NCBI GenBank assembly: GCA_025057375.1
Contig: JANWWO010000004.1
Location: forward strand, 1 to 64,000
From: Candidatus Absconditabacterales bacterium
GTDB lineage: Bacteria; Patescibacteriota; Gracilibacteria; Absconditabacterales; Absconditicoccaceae
Length of the DNA: 64,000 bases
Direction of reading: 5' to 3'
The notes beneath the pieces were generated by a model that worked only from the letters and a program-made list of their open reading frames with translations, was not told the origin of the DNA and did no database searches. Shown one piece after another: positions 42,513 through 54,789 of the stretch. Position numbers and translations under genes: made by a program. Numbering within the stretch: the stretch's first letter is position 1; every line of letters begins with the position of its first letter.

Positions 42513-43175
42513 ATGATTCATTCATATTTATCAATTATCTCTTGATATTCAGATCGAAATCGTGATAATTATTTTTCTCCACTAGTTGATACTGATGAAA
42601 ACGTTGTGTACTCGATCATGTCTTTTGTATGAAAGCAAGAAGCACCATAGAAGTACGTCGTTATTTTACTACCTATTTTCAAGGTCGCATAGCAGTTATT
42701 TTATTCGTTGTTGTTTGATGAAAATTGAAAAAGTAACTATTTTTTCGACTTATTTTTGGGACTATGTTGCTGTCGTGTGGCGTGAATATAGACGATGAGT
42801 CATTGCCTTGATTTTTTTTGCTCTTTTTTTCCTCATACGACGATTGTTTTACTATGCCATGGTGCTGTTATTTGATGACTTTTCGCCTCTAAGCGAAACA
42901 AACCAAAAAATTTTTTGCAACATCTGCGTTTTGTTCGGTATGCGCAAATTCATAACCTTACCTATCTATCTTTTGTTGTTGTGGATAAAACCCATCGCTG
43001 AAACGGTTTAGGTACATTTCTTATCACAGAAAGTTTACGTCGTTATCATCCTACATGGTATCTCTATCCACGTACCCAAAGCCTCATTGATTTTTATAGA
43101 AAAATGGGTGCTTATCCAATTTATACTGATATGCCATGATCTATTCCTTTCATGAAGCTTAGTGCATCATCATAA
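42513..43175 (+). pseudogene. GNAT N-acetyltransferase, probably broken by frameshifts
   Basis: The last 126 codons from ATG 42795 form the catalytic part of a GNAT acetyltransferase: IVLLCHGAVIGGLFASKR, then LSFVVVDKTHRGNGLGTFLI (acetyl-CoA loop H-R-G-N-G-L-G) and SLIDFYRKMGAYPIY (the usual C-terminal Y-x-K-x-G element); TAA 43173-43175. The N-terminal half is missing from this frame, which is closed by TAG at 42789. It seems present in pieces in other frames: 42513 on (YSDRNRDNYFSPLVDTDENV) in the same frame up to TAG 42648, IEVRRYFTTYFQGRIAV in the second, and MKIEKVTIFSTYFWDYVAVVW from 42718 in the third. T8 and T7 tracts near 42810 are likely slip sites. The substrate cannot be told. Confidence 0.5.
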
Positions 43176-43250
43176 ATGTCAGTCCAACGTCATACAAATA
43201 TAATCAACAAAAAGATTACCATAATGGGTAGTCTATTTTCTGCTTCTTCA

Positions 43251-45212
43251 CTATCTCACAACAGGATAAAAAAGAAGAGGAGAAAATTGAGATAATTGTG
43301 ATGTAACAATGCTATCGGTCAGTGCAAGTCAGCTTGTCACTTCAACAGCATTGTTTCGGACATTCCCCAATGTCACAAATTGCTGAGTAATACGATTACC
43401 AGACCGTAACGAAACAAATCAGAGATTTGGTTTAGTTATTGTTACAAATTGGAGAGGCAGCAGAATTCCTGAGGTTTGGATAGGAAATTCAACACGAGCA
43501 AATTGTCATAAAGACAAAGAAAGTCCTGGATTGGCACGAATAGTGACTTCGTGTTGTAGGTTTCTATTTGCTTGAGGAGCAATGGTTTGAATTGTTCATG
43601 ACGATGTTTGATTGATTGTGACTATTTGTCCTGGACGAAGGTATTGGAGTTCACGCGATGCCACTCATACAACGACATCAATATGGTTAGTATCAACAAC
43701 TCTTGCCAGAGGCGTACCAGGACTGATATTTTGTCATTCTGAAACAAGAATAGCGTCAATACGGCCATTTATGGTAGATCTAACCTGCAATCTTGCTACT
43801 TGATCTTGCAATTCTCTATAGGCAATATTTGCCTGGTCAATCGCATTTCTTGCCAAACTAAGTTGAATTTCTTTTGTCGCCAAAAATGTGTCGAGCGCAT
43901 CTTGTGCTGCTTTGACAGCAGTTTGTGCTTTAAATAATGCATCTTTTTGTGCAATCAGTGAATTTTCATATGCAATTTCTGCTTGTCTTTCTTGGAATGC
44001 GAATTGTGTTTTTTGAATTTCTAAATCTTGCTGTGCTAGTGATCAACTTCAGACTGGTGTCAAAAGATTTCTAATTTGACTTTCTGCTGCAAGTAATGAT
44101 TGATTGAGTTGTCTTCTTTGTGTATTATACCCGATATATTGATTTATTAGTGTTGTGATTTGGGTACGAGGAAATGATTGTGCTTCGACCGACGCTCTAA
44201 TAACATTTGTCACTTGGGTAATATATCTATCAAGCAGATTATAAGCATTTTTGAGATCATCAAGACGTTGGAGGATTTGCTCTTCATTACGTCATTGCAA
44301 TGATCACGATAACGTTGTTCTCAAGCGATCCATGATATACCAATCACGTTTGACTTGGGTTTTTCCGATAGGATCTTTTGCTCACAAAAAAGAATCGTAT
44401 GACTGAATTCTTGATTGATTACGTCATTGTACATCAAATAAGAAATCCACATCAAAAAGTACTGTTTCCAAAAAAGAAAAAAATTGTTCTGACTGAGTTG
44501 TAAGTATGTCTTGGACAGTCAAGAGCTGATTACCAATTAATGCCTCCGTTCTAGCAAGTGTAAGTGATGCTTGAGATCATGTTCATTGAGCACGAACATT
44601 GGTAAGGTTTTCGAGTGCAAGTTTGACTTGTTGTTGTGTTTGTTCGGTCACAATTTGAAAATTTTCTTGTGCTTGAGTCAATGTTCTTTTAAGATCAGCT
44701 TCTTGTTTTTCGAGATTTTTTGCTAGTTGTTCATATTGTAAAAGAGCATTTTTACGTCACAAATCAGCTCTTTCAAGTTGTAATCAAAAGTTTGCACCAT
44801 CATCATCAAGAGACATAATGATTGTATTTGTATTGACATTTTGTCACTCACGAAAGAAGATTGTTCTTACTCTTCATCTTACTTGTGCTACAATATCAAA
44901 TACTCTGGCACTTTTGATTTGTCCATTTTTTGCTAATGATGCTGAGCGAGGGAATGTTCATACAGAGCGAACGCTGATAAAGTACGGATCCTTCCCATCA
45001 ATTTGTGGCAACATTGATCATGTTACCAATCATCATGATAGAGAAACTGTCCCTGTACCATCAGCGAACGATTCATCAAAGGAGACAGTGAGCGAACCTT
45101 GTTCTCCTGTAAAAGATGTCAATGTTGATGATTCTCATGATGGTGATGAGCTGCATCAAGAAAGAAAAATACTGCTTAAGACAAGAACAAAAAACATTCA
45201 TATATAAAACAT
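43251..45212 (-). CDS. RND efflux periplasmic-adaptor lipoprotein (HlyD/MFP family)
   Basis: A 653-residue membrane-fusion protein. It starts with a lipoprotein signal (FFVLVLSSIFLSGC, lipobox L-S-G-C with Gly as TGA). After a Ser/Gly linker, the first half-lipoyl region reads VFDIVAQVRGRVRTIFFREGQNV. A very long helical hairpin follows (residues about 130-460, rich in Gln, Glu and Leu), then the returning lipoyl strand VRSTINGRIDAILVSEGQNISPGTPLARVVD and the beta-barrel domain. The hairpin is unusually long, and no outer-membrane channel gene is visible nearby. It diverges from the HxlR regulator and RND pump genes, which form the rest of the locus. ATG 45210-45212; TAG 43251-43253. Confidence 0.85.
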
Positions 45213-45254
45213 GTATAGTATAGGAAGTGACAAATAAAATATAACTGTTTTCTC

Positions 45255-45285
45255 TTGCATTTTTTCAAAAAATATTTAGTATAAT
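45255..45285 (+). promoter_or_regulatory. predicted promoter for HxlR regulator and RND pump
   Basis: TTGCAT (45255-45260) after TTTTCTC, 19 bp spacer, TATAAT (45280-45285), 31 bases before the regulator start. Confidence 0.6.
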
Positions 45286-45316
45286 TTTTGTAGCACTTTT
45301 ATTTTTGTAGTGAAAA

Positions 45317-45706
45317 ATGACAAAAAAGCAAGAGAAAATGCATACAAACATTGTTCGTTGTGACAATAGTGGACATATTCGCTTCATTCATGGACTGTTT
45401 CAAGAAAAACTTAAATTGATTGGTGATTTTTGGTCGCTCCTCATTTTGATGGATCTCAAAGACTGACCAAAAAGATTTAGCAGTATTTTGAGTCAGACTG
45501 ATGCATCTATATCACCAGCTACCTTATCACATCGCCTCAAAAATCTTGTCCAAGCAGGATTTCTTTTCCGTAGAGAAAAAACAGAGGACAAACAGTCTGT
45601 TATGTATGAATTGACACCTATGTGAAATGCTTTTCTTCCCATCCTGCATTCACTAGAAACATTTGTCAGGCAGTATTTTTGTTCCGATCAGCAGCACAAA
45701 TCCTAA
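45317..45706 (+). CDS. HxlR-family winged-helix transcriptional regulator
   Basis: A 129-residue HxlR-type regulator: an N-terminal arm with IVRCDNSGHIRF, the motif KLIGDFWSLLILMDLKDGPKRFSSIL (the family W-x-L-L-I-L-x-x-L-x-x-G-x-x-R-F), the recognition helix SPATLSHRLKNLVQAGFL and the wing VMYELTPMGNAF. A second ATG at 45338 would shorten it by seven residues; ATG 45317 is used. It lies between the divergent adaptor gene and the RND pump, 45 bases before the latter, which is the usual place for a local repressor of an efflux system. The single Cys in the N-terminal arm could sense redox or electrophiles, as in some family members; that is speculation. Confidence 0.88.
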
Positions 45707-45751
45707 TTATTTAGTATTGATTAATTTTTTTATCTCTCTTGTCTTTTGTGT

Positions 45752-48700
45752 ATGTCATTTATTGTTCGTTTAGAAAATACGTTTTTATGATTTTGGGTCA
45801 AACAACGAAGAGTCTCATTTTTGGTTCTTCTTCTTGTGCTTATGATCGGGATATATTCCCTTATTGTCATACCTAAAGAATCTTCTCCAGATGTGTCAAT
45901 AGGTATTATTGTTGTCACGATTCCTTACAGATGAGTGGATCCCATTACTATTGATACGCTCATTACTCAAGAGGTGCAAACTGAACTCGCTGATATCGAA
46001 TGAATAAAAAAAATTACATCCACATCAACCCAATGATCTGTACGTTTTTCCATTGAGTTAGAAAATGAAACAGATGTGCGCGATGCTCTGAGTGATGTTA
46101 GAGAAGCTGTCAATAGAGCTAATCTTCCAGTTGATGCCGATGATCCCATCATTGTTGAAGCAAAACCCGATAAAAGACTTTTCACTCTTGTTCTCAAAGC
46201 ACCAGCAGACCTTTATGGACCACATTTTTTCAAAGAGCAAGCAAGAAAAATCCAAGAAGAGCTTGAAGGAAAACTAGGAATAAAAGAAATTCAAATCGCC
46301 TGATGAACAGATATTGATCTTGTTGTTATGCTCAATCAATGACAGATGGAATTGATGTGACTAACTCTCGCTAATATTGCCTCTCAGATCCGTTCGATGA
46401 ATGCAAATCAGGCACTGGGAAACTATCGTATCGATGATGTTCGTTATGATATAAGAATTGATGGTGAAATAAAAACATTGGATGAATTGCGCCAGCTACC
46501 TATTGCATTGCCTGCATGAGGTACAGTCACTCTGTGATCTTTAGGAACAATTGCATATGAAGATGCTGACAGATCTCTTCGCTTTGCATGATCATATCAA
46601 CTGAGCTGACTTGCCCAAATTGAACTTACATTTATCAAACAGGATGGCCCAAGTATTTTTCGTGTTGCAGACGATGCAAAACTAGCGATTGAAAACATTA
46701 TGAAAAGACAAGAGTTTGCTATGTTTAGTTATGATTATATTCAAGATCAAGCAGAAACAATTAAGAAAGACTATGTCGATCTAGCGAATAATGGTCTCTC
46801 AACGATAGCACTGGTTTTTCTTTGTATGTTAATTTTTGTCTGATTCAAAGAATCTGCGATTGCAGCAATTTCTATTCCACTTGCCTTTTGTATCACCTTC
46901 TTTGTATTATGGCAACTTGGATTGTCGATGAATTTTTTGACCAATTTTAGCTTGATTATTTGTTTTGGTATTGCTATTGATACAACACTTGTTATTATCG
47001 AATGAGCTCATGAAAATCTAAAGCTTGGGTTCAAACCTAAACATGCAGTTCTTCTGGCTGTTCATGAGTATAAGTATTCACTTATTGCGTGAACTGCAAC
47101 AACATGTTTTGCGTTTCTTCCCATGTTGACTTTGCCAGGCATTTTAGGAAAATTTCTTGCATATATTCCTATTACCATTTTCGTAACCCTCCTTGCCTGA
47201 CTTGCAGTCTCTCTGACACTTAACTCTGCTCTCTATTACAAACTCACAGGGAAGCAAAAATATTACGTACCCAATCCAGAAAGAGAAGCATTTTTTGATA
47301 ACGAAACAAAAGCACAACTTTCTATAGATAGACAATGACTTGTATCAAAAACACAGTCGCTTGGTATAAGAGAACGTGCTCTTGAGTTTGTATCACAAGG
47401 TTACCAAAATGTCTTGAGATGGATTACAGAAACATCAAAAAAAAGAGTGATCTTTTTTTCAATTCCTTTTTTGATGCTTGTGATGTCTTTTGTTCTTATT
47501 GCGAGATTTGGAAAGGGATTTGAGCTATTTCCTGCATCAGATGCTGATTTTTTTACTATTTCTATCGAAGGTAGGCAAGGAACAACAACTGATGCAATGA
47601 TTCCTTATGCAGAACGTATTCAGGAGATTCTCTCACAATATCCATCGATAGAGACACGATCAATGACGATTCTTGATCAATCAATCAGCGTCAGTATCAA
47701 TCTTTTTGAAAAAAAGATTAGACAAACTAAAGAGTTAGGCACAGTATTTAGTATTCAAGATCGTCTGGCAGATGATCTTGCTTGGGTATTGAGTGAAGGA
47801 CTATCTCTTGATATTAGAGTACCAAGGTGATGACCTCCACCATCGTGATGAGCTGCATGAATCAAGCTTATTGCCCAAAGCTCACAACAACTTGATGAGC
47901 TGATTCGCGTATCCAATGATTTTGAGTCGTATCTCAAAACACTCGATACCGCAACCAATGTTGATAATAGCTCTAAACAAACTCCGGGTGAAGTCATCTT
48001 TCGTTTTGATAAAAATCAATTGGCAAATATTGGACTTACACAACAAGATTTCTTTTGAGAATTGTTTGCAATGACGAGGTGAATCCAAGCTTGAAGCATC
48101 AAAGATACCCAAAATGATTATATCATATATCTTCGCTTAGAAGAGTTTGATGATCGTATCAATCTTGATAATCTGGTCAATGCTCGTATCAATACAAGGG
48201 CCGGTCAGATCAGATTAGGTGATGTTGCTAGTTATACCTTATCAAATGCTGTTCAATCTGTATCAAGAGAAAATCAAGCACTGACAATCACAGTGAGTGC
48301 AGATCCTATTGTATGATTGACGCCTGATAAGGTTCAAACACCTCTTATTACTTTTGCATCAACTTATGATTTTCCTGAATGAATAAGTTTTTCTGCTTGA
48401 TGAGAAAATGAAGAAAATAAAGATTTACTGATTGCTATGGGAATAGCATTTCTTGTAGCAGTTATTTGTATTTATGGTGTATTAGTTCTACAATTCAATT
48501 CATATTTTCAACCATCTGTTATTATGTATAGTGTCCTTATGTCATTGATTGGGGTCAATATAGGATTGGTTGTTACAAATAATGCCTTTGGATTGCCAGT
48601 TATTATCTGATTTATTGCACTAACAGGGATTGTTGTAAATGATGCTATCGTTTTTGTCGAAAAGTATAATACAAATCGTGAACGTGGTATGGATACGATC

Positions 48701-49429
48701 CAAGCAGTTCTTGAAGCAGGAAAGTCAAGACTTCAACCTATTATTCTTACGACTATTACAACTGTTCTGGGGCTTGTATCGGTAGCAAGGCAAGATGAAT
48801 TTTTTGCTTGACTTGCATATACAATTATGTTTGGTCTCTTCATGGGATCATTTATGACACTTATTGCTATACCTATTCTGCTCATTGATGCAGAAAAATT
48901 GAAGCTTATGCTAAAGAGAAGTATTATCAAATGTGTTGTTTTTCTCTCTTTTATCAGCATTTGCTCTATCCCTTTTAGTCTAATATTATTTCTTGTGTGA
49001 CAGCCATGGATAATTGGCATTGTTGGGTGAATTATCATTTTTTTTGTTCTTAATACACGATGGTTTACACGTACACATACATTTTATCTCCAATCACTTC
49101 TTGGATACAGAGTGCTATGATCACAATCCTCATCGTCAAGTACGAAAGAATCTGCTATGCAATCAAAATGACATATACATGAATCACATAAATGACGAGA
49201 TTGACAATATCATCCATGACTATATGCACTTATGAGTCAGGTGCTTATTATTTTCCCTTTTCTACTCTGATTACTTGTCGCATCACGAAATCGTAGTGTA
49301 GGGATACTGCTTATTGTATTATACCTACTTGCCAATATGATTTCTGTCTGGCTTTCTCCTAGCAATCAAGCACTACACGATAGAATATTGAAGACGAGAA
49401 TTACTCAACATCATCTTGATGACGATTAA
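45752..49429 (+). CDS. RND-family efflux transporter permease
   Basis: A 1225-residue RND pump with two repeated halves. The first helix (VSFLVLLLVLMIGIYSLIVIPKES) leads into porter loop 1 (DVRDALSDVREAVNRANLP, typical HAE/AcrB text), then helices 2-6 (IALVFLCMLIFVGF; FLTNFSLIICFGIAIDTTLVII). The second half begins ISKKRVIFFSIPFLMLVM and ends with NDAIVFVEKYN, the TM10 motif, and GMDTIQAVLEAGKSRLQPIILTTITTVLGL. In TM4 the classic Asp-Asp proton pair is Asp-Thr (GIAIDTT), so one of the two relay acids is missing. About 180 extra residues follow the last expected helix, including a Ser-rich patch and two more hydrophobic segments. ATG 45752; TAA 49427-49429, sharing bases with the stop of the opposing gene. 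Confidence 0.88.
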
Positions 49430-50562
49430 AAAAAGACAGTAAAATCTCCTGCGATTGCCATATCAAACGCAGGTTTTTTATAACGAAAAACAACATTATA
49501 CGCTCCGACTTTTCCTTGTGTTGTAATTGTATAGTACAAATCAGCAAGTTGAGCACCTCATGCTTCCACTCTATATTCTGTAAATGGATAAATATCATTT
49601 GACTGAGATACAGGCATCGCAATTCATGCAAGAGAAAGAGAAATATCGGTAAAACGACTATCAGCAAAGAGCTGATTCCACATCAGTGATCTGATACTAT
49701 CTGCCTGTTGTGATGCGACATTGTGTCACGTTCTTTCTGATGCAATCGTTGTCTGGAGAGGTTGAAAAGTATCACGAAAGCGCAGACTTGGTCAGGCATT
49801 CGTTGGTGTGATAGGATTTCTTGCATTTAACAGACTTTCTCTAATTGCCATGTCTTGAGGATTCATCGATGGAGCTGAACCAAAATATGTCATTCCATCA
49901 TATTTAAAAATCCTAAAATACGAACGATTGGAGCCATCAAGCATAAAGCCATCAACTGACCAACCTATCAACTCATCATCAGGAAAAGCACCATAGAGTC
50001 AGTCATTAGTATTGAGTGCTGGTCAAGCAAATCTTGCGGCAAGTGTTGGATTGAGCCTTAGCCAAATATCAAGTGTTGAAGGAGAAACTTTTTGGAGAGA
50101 AGGAGCTGAGGAATAAAAATCGTTGGGGGATGTTGTCCTGTCTATCATGAGAGGAATTCTAATGCGTTGATTCGTACGAAGTCAATTCCATCATTTGCTT
50201 TGGTCAGCGAATAGACGATTGATATCGGTATCTCATGAACGAGGGATTTGTGTTGTTCTTGAGGAAATCGATCGTGTGGTCCCATTCCCTGGAAGCGAAA
50301 GAAAACTCATTGTCCCTGCTTGATGATCACTACGAGGTCATACATTAGTATCGCCAAGCCATCATCATGATCACTCAAATCACGGATCACGATGTCTGAG
50401 GATGAGCATTGCTCTTTCCATCGATCCATATGCACCATAGTAGGCAATATTATAGCCTTTAATATCGCGCATTTGAATAATAAATGGGGCATAAAGGGAA
50501 TAAATTGTTAGGACCAGCGATGTTCCTAATAAAACCATAAGAATTGTAAATCCAATAAGCAT
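49426..50562 (-). CDS. pilus-type or surface membrane protein (PilX-like N-terminus)
   Basis: A 378-residue protein starting at ATG 50560-50562 (TTG 50619 would add 19 residues). One hydrophobic helix (residues 2-24, LIGFTILMVLLGTSLVLTIY) is followed by ALFIIQ-type text and AYYGAYGSMERAMLIL, which looks like the beginning of a PilX/minor-pilin-like protein with its helical spine. Many Gly-rich loops follow (GWLGDTNVGP, spelled by TGA), then a long beta-rich domain with LNPTLAARFAGP, IGWSVDGFMLDGSN and ending AYNVVFRYKKPAFDM. Probably exported and assembled or anchored outside. Its TAA (49426-49428) overlaps the RND stop by four bases in convergent orientation. The coiled-coil gene at 50634 is just upstream and probably co-transcribed. 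Confidence 0.55.
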
Positions 50563-50633
50563 ATGAGAACACAATATCAATAAAAAGGAATACGTAGAAA
50601 AGGTATACCGGTTATGCAAACAAAATGCAAATT

Positions 50634-51386
50634 TTATTGAATCGCTTCATTATATAATGTCGGATCTTGGATAAACGAACGCGTATTTTTGAGCATCATT
50701 GTATACTGGTTTTGTAAACGATCTGATTGAGCGAGCAGAGATTCTCTGGTCTGTCATAATGTACGAAGTGACAATCTTAAGGCTTCTGCCTGTTCACCAA
50801 AACGTTCTCAAAAAATACGTGATGAAACAATCATTCACTCATTGTCTCATGACAATGCTCATAAAAAATCACGATCAGCTTGTTTCCTTTGATGATCTAC
50901 TTGATAAAAATCTCCTTTTTGATTGATGATCGCAAGATCTAGTCAAATACCAACCTGTCTTGCTTTTGCCAAAAGACGTTGCATTCTTCTCATCAAACGA
51001 TCAACTTCCACTTCACGTTCATTGATAGTCTGTCCGTGAATACGTGTCAGTGATAACCTTCTCATTTGTTCGATAAGAATAAGGATACTGTCGATATCCC
51101 CTGCAGATATTATTCCATCATACGTTTCAAATCCTTTGGTTCCAAATTCGATACCTGCATAGACGATTCATACACTTTGCTGTCAGATGGCTCTTCTTGC
51201 AAGAATAGTTTTATGATCTCTTGGTTGTTCTGCATTGACGGTTTGTGTGATTGTTGGAAGTGGGAAAGAAAAAAAACGTTCAGTCCATGGACTTAGTACG
51301 TCGCTAAATCCATACAGCATCACAAATCAGCCAATAAATCATAGTCCAAATCGTCGTGTTTTGATAAGACGAAAGATGAATTCCAT
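50634..51386 (-). CDS. membrane-anchored coiled-coil protein, unknown
   Basis: A 250-residue protein with an N-terminal helix (FGLGFIGGFVMLYGFSDVL, residues about 13-30; several Gly are TGA) and a mostly helical remainder with heptad-like stretches (DIDSILILIEQMRRLSLTRI; REVEVDRLMRRMQRLLAKARQ) and a Gln-rich end. No family is recognised. It stands directly upstream of the PilX-like gene and downstream of the 76-residue gene on the same strand, with gaps of 71 and 27 bases. This suggests a small operon for an envelope or pilus-related structure. ATG 51384-51386; TAA 50634-50636. Confidence 0.6.
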
Positions 51387-51413
51387 GAAGCAAGAAAGTA
51401 AATAAAAGATCGA

Positions 51414-51644
51414 TTATTCTAAGGATGAAGCAATGGAATTCATAACAGATCAAAACTTTTGATTGATACGTTTTTTCTTTTGCTTGGTTTTATCATCCCC
51501 TCATCCTCCCCCACCCCAATCACCAGGATTAAAGCTATTGGCTATCATCTCGACTACACGTGACTCATCAGGACTTAAATCTCATGGATTTTCTGGACCA
51601 CGCAACGATTCCGGAGCTTTGATAGGAGATGTTTCGTTTGTCAT
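51414..51644 (-). CDS. small Gly-rich/basic protein, unknown
   Basis: A 76-residue protein: polar N-terminus (NETSPIKAPESLRGPENP), a Gly tract (DWGGGGGGDD, one Gly from TGA) and a basic tail (KQKKKRINQKFGSV). It has no signal or membrane segment. The openness of the frame, ATG start at 51642-51644 and tight spacing (27 bases) to the next gene make it plausible. The function is unknown. Confidence 0.5.
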
Positions 51645-51812
51645 GAGAAATCGATAAAATAAAACTATTAATAGTATACAGATGTTTGGGTATGAGACAA
51701 AAAGCATCAATTCTTTTTTATGTATTCTCTTGACAAAAAAAAATGATATGACAACCATATCGTGACAAAAAAAACTGACTCATATCGCGTTCCTTATCTA
51801 ATTATAGATCTG

Positions 51813-52103
51813 CTACAAGTCATGAATACTTGTAAGCATAGCATCCAGGTCATGTGCTTCTTGTTTTTTTTCCTCTTCCTCTTGATGTTTGAGCTTTTCG
51901 AGAAAATTGAGTCACTGATATATCTTGGCTGTTTTGGTTTCATCTTTGACTCCATTGAGTGCTTGTTGGGATATGCTAACTAGTTCATCAATTATATCAT
52001 CAGTTAACTCATTTTGTACAATAAGATGTTTGATATTTTGTCCTTCTGGTCGGACATCATTGAGTGTATCAAGAAAAGCAATTAGATACTCTTTTTTAGA
52101 CAT
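51813..52103 (-). CDS. small helical protein, unknown
   Basis: A 96-residue helical, acidic protein beginning SKKEYLIAFLDTLNDVRPEG and ending with a charged coiled-coil (LEKLKHQEEEEKKQEA) and DAMLTSIHDL. No cofactor motifs. The ATG at 52101-52103 is chosen over an in-frame TTG/ATG nine codons upstream because the latter adds a Cys/Tyr-rich unlikely leader. It lies between clpC (67 bases) and the next small gene (168 bases) on the same strand, and may be co-transcribed with clpC. Confidence 0.55.
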
Positions 52104-52170
52104 CGATATACACTGATAATAAAAACACAATCAACAATGATAGCAAGATATCTTTCATATCAAAGAAATA

Positions 52171-54732
52171 TTATTTCATCAGCTCTGCAATAATTTTTGG
52201 TTCAAGTGTGTTATGGATATAGGCAGAAATTGGTCTTGCTCCAAATTGTGGATTATAGATCTCATCAATAATTGTATCGATTTCCTTTGATGACAGTTTG
52301 GGCAACGTTAATGTTGGATGTGCCTGTTTCCATAGATGCAAAAAATTTTTTCGTTGTGCCTGAAAAATTTCTTTCATTATCAATTTACTCAACGGACGAA
52401 ACACAATTTTGTAATCAATTCTATTGAGCAACTCTGGACTAAGTTTGTCTTTGACAATATCAAGTATCCTTGTTTGTATCGCTGCAAATTCTTTTGTCTC
52501 AGCATCTGCCACTGATTTTTTGGTTGTACCAAACCCGATGCTGTGTTGTTTTTTTGCAAATTCTGTATGTCCTATATTTGATGTCATAATAATAACTGTT
52601 GATTTGAATGAAATAAGTCTTCCTTTTGAATCTTTGAGATGTCATTCATCGAGAATTTGAAGAAGAATATTGAGAACATCGGGATCTGCTTTTTCAATCT
52701 CATCAAAGAGAACGACAGAATATGGTTGTCTTCTGACAGCTTCCGTCAGTACTCATCATGATTCAAATCCTACATATCATGGTGCAGATCAAAGAAGTTT
52801 AGACACTGAGTATTTTTCCATAAATTCTGACATATCTACTCTTATCAAGGCTTTTTCATCACCAAAATACTCTTTTGCCAGCATTTTTGCACAAAACGTT
52901 TTCCCGACTCCTGATGGTCCCAAAAAAAGAAACGATGCAATGGGTTTATTTTTTGGAATTACAGAAAGTCTATTTCTCTGCATTGTTGAAACAATTGCTT
53001 TGACAGCTTCATCTTGTCCTTTGATGGCAATACTCATTTGTGTATGGAGTCTTTTGAGTTTTGCAATTTCATCTTCATTGACAATAGATGTAGGTAATCA
53101 CATTTTGTCAGCAAGGACTTGACCAATATCAAGTCATGTCACAACTGGCCTCAAGTGATGAGGTACGGTATGAGCCTGTTTGAGGTCCAAGAGAGATTGT
53201 TTAAGGCTTTCTTGTTCTTTTTTGAGTGTTGCAGCTGTATAATAATCTTGATCTTCGACGCACTGTGCAACACGAAGATCAATTTCTTCTATTTTTTTGA
53301 CAATTTCTTGATATTGATCGTCTATCTCTGTTTTTGCAAGAAGTGTTGATTTTCTTGCTCCTGCCTCATCAATAACATCAATTGCTTTATCAGGCAGAAA
53401 TTTGTTGAGTACATATCTTGATGTCAATGCAATTGCCTGATCAATAGCTTCGTCTGTAATACTCACGCCGTGAAAATCCTCATATCTTGAACGTAGTCAG
53501 AGAAGTATTTTTTTTGTATCAGCATGAGTAGGTTCATTCACATGGATTTCTTGAAATCTTCTTTTGAGAGCAGCATCCTTTTCGATATGTTTTTGGAATT
53601 CATCAAACGTCGTGGCCCCAATAAGTTTGATTTTCCCCCTTGCAAGCATTGGTTTGATCAACTGTGCTGCATCATCAGTTCCATTTGCTCCACCAGCACC
53701 AATAATTGTGTGTAACTCATCAATAAACAAAATAATATTATTAACTGGATCGGCGGCCTCATCGAGGATAGTCTTAAACCTTGTTTCAAAATCACCTCTA
53801 TATTTGGTTCCTGCAACAAGCGTCCCCATATCCAACGTAAAAATTCTTTTGTTTTTAAGTTTTTCAGGGACATCGCCAGCAACAATCTTCATCGCTAGTC
53901 ATTCAACAATCGCTGTTTTCCCTACTCACGCCTCCCCTATCAATAAAGGATTGTTTTTAGATTTACGCAAAAGCGTATAAATCACTTGATCAAGTTCTTT
54001 ATCACGTCATATACAGGGATCCAAACGTCCATGACGAGCATCATCAGTAATATCTGTCCCAAAATATTCACAGGCAAGCTTCGTGTCATCTTTTTTACCT
54101 TTTTTCTTAGACGTCGATGATCACCCACTATCGTTTCCTACTTCAATAACATCAACATCATCACTACTTGATCAGATCACAACTCACGAAATACCATCGG
54201 TGCCAACCATGTCAACAAGTTGAACCATATCAACAGCATCAATGGGTAAATTGAGTGATGTAAGAATAGTTCCCATTTTGTCCATAAAAGTATAAAGAGG
54301 AATTTCCATTTTTGCTAGACGTTTGATAAGGTTTGTGAGACCATAGAGTACTTTATCAAAATCATTATTGACGAAAAGATCGTGTTGTAACGACGGTGAA
54401 AGATGATGAGCAGAAACATACAGCAATGCTGCAACATCAACAAAGTTTTGGTATTCAAGAAGAAGATTGAGAACAACACTATCAATAGGAAGACTTGTAT
54501 AGTCATGAATCTCAGGAAGAGAAAAATCACCGATATGGCATTTGGCAGCCAGAGAATCTTTGAATGCATGAAGGTCCTGAATACCAACCATTTTCCATAA
54601 CATATCAGCGTACGGATGAGCTGTGATTTTCCATGCTGATGACAAGAAAATGTGATCAGCAGAAATAGGATGTCACTCAGTCATGACCGTTGCAAGATTG
54701 AGAACATCACGTGCATGAGGAGTATAATTCAT
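52171..54732 (-). CDS. clpC: ClpC/ClpB-type AAA+ unfoldase
   Basis: An 853-residue double-AAA+ chaperone. The N-domain (residues about 1-150, [22 protein letters not shown]) is divergent. AAA-1 begins [41 protein letters not shown] and includes [20 protein letters not shown] and [25 protein letters not shown] short middle domain of ClpC length (not the long ClpB coil) follows. AAA-2 has [63 protein letters not shown] and [15 protein letters not shown]. The C-terminus shows [14 protein letters not shown] (sensor-2). It unfolds proteins for ClpP if a tripeptide loop is present; I did not confirm a P-loop of the (L/I)GF type. ATG 54730-54732; promoter at 54762-54789. Confidence 0.92.
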
Positions 54733-54761
54733 GAAGTACACAAAGGATAAAAATCGTCTTT

Positions 54762-54789
54762 AGTATAGTGGTTTTTTTTTAATTTGCAA
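54762..54789 (-). promoter_or_regulatory. predicted promoter for clpC
   Basis: Minus strand TTGCAA (54789-54784), 16 bp spacer containing A9, TATACT (54767-54762). Confidence 0.65.
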
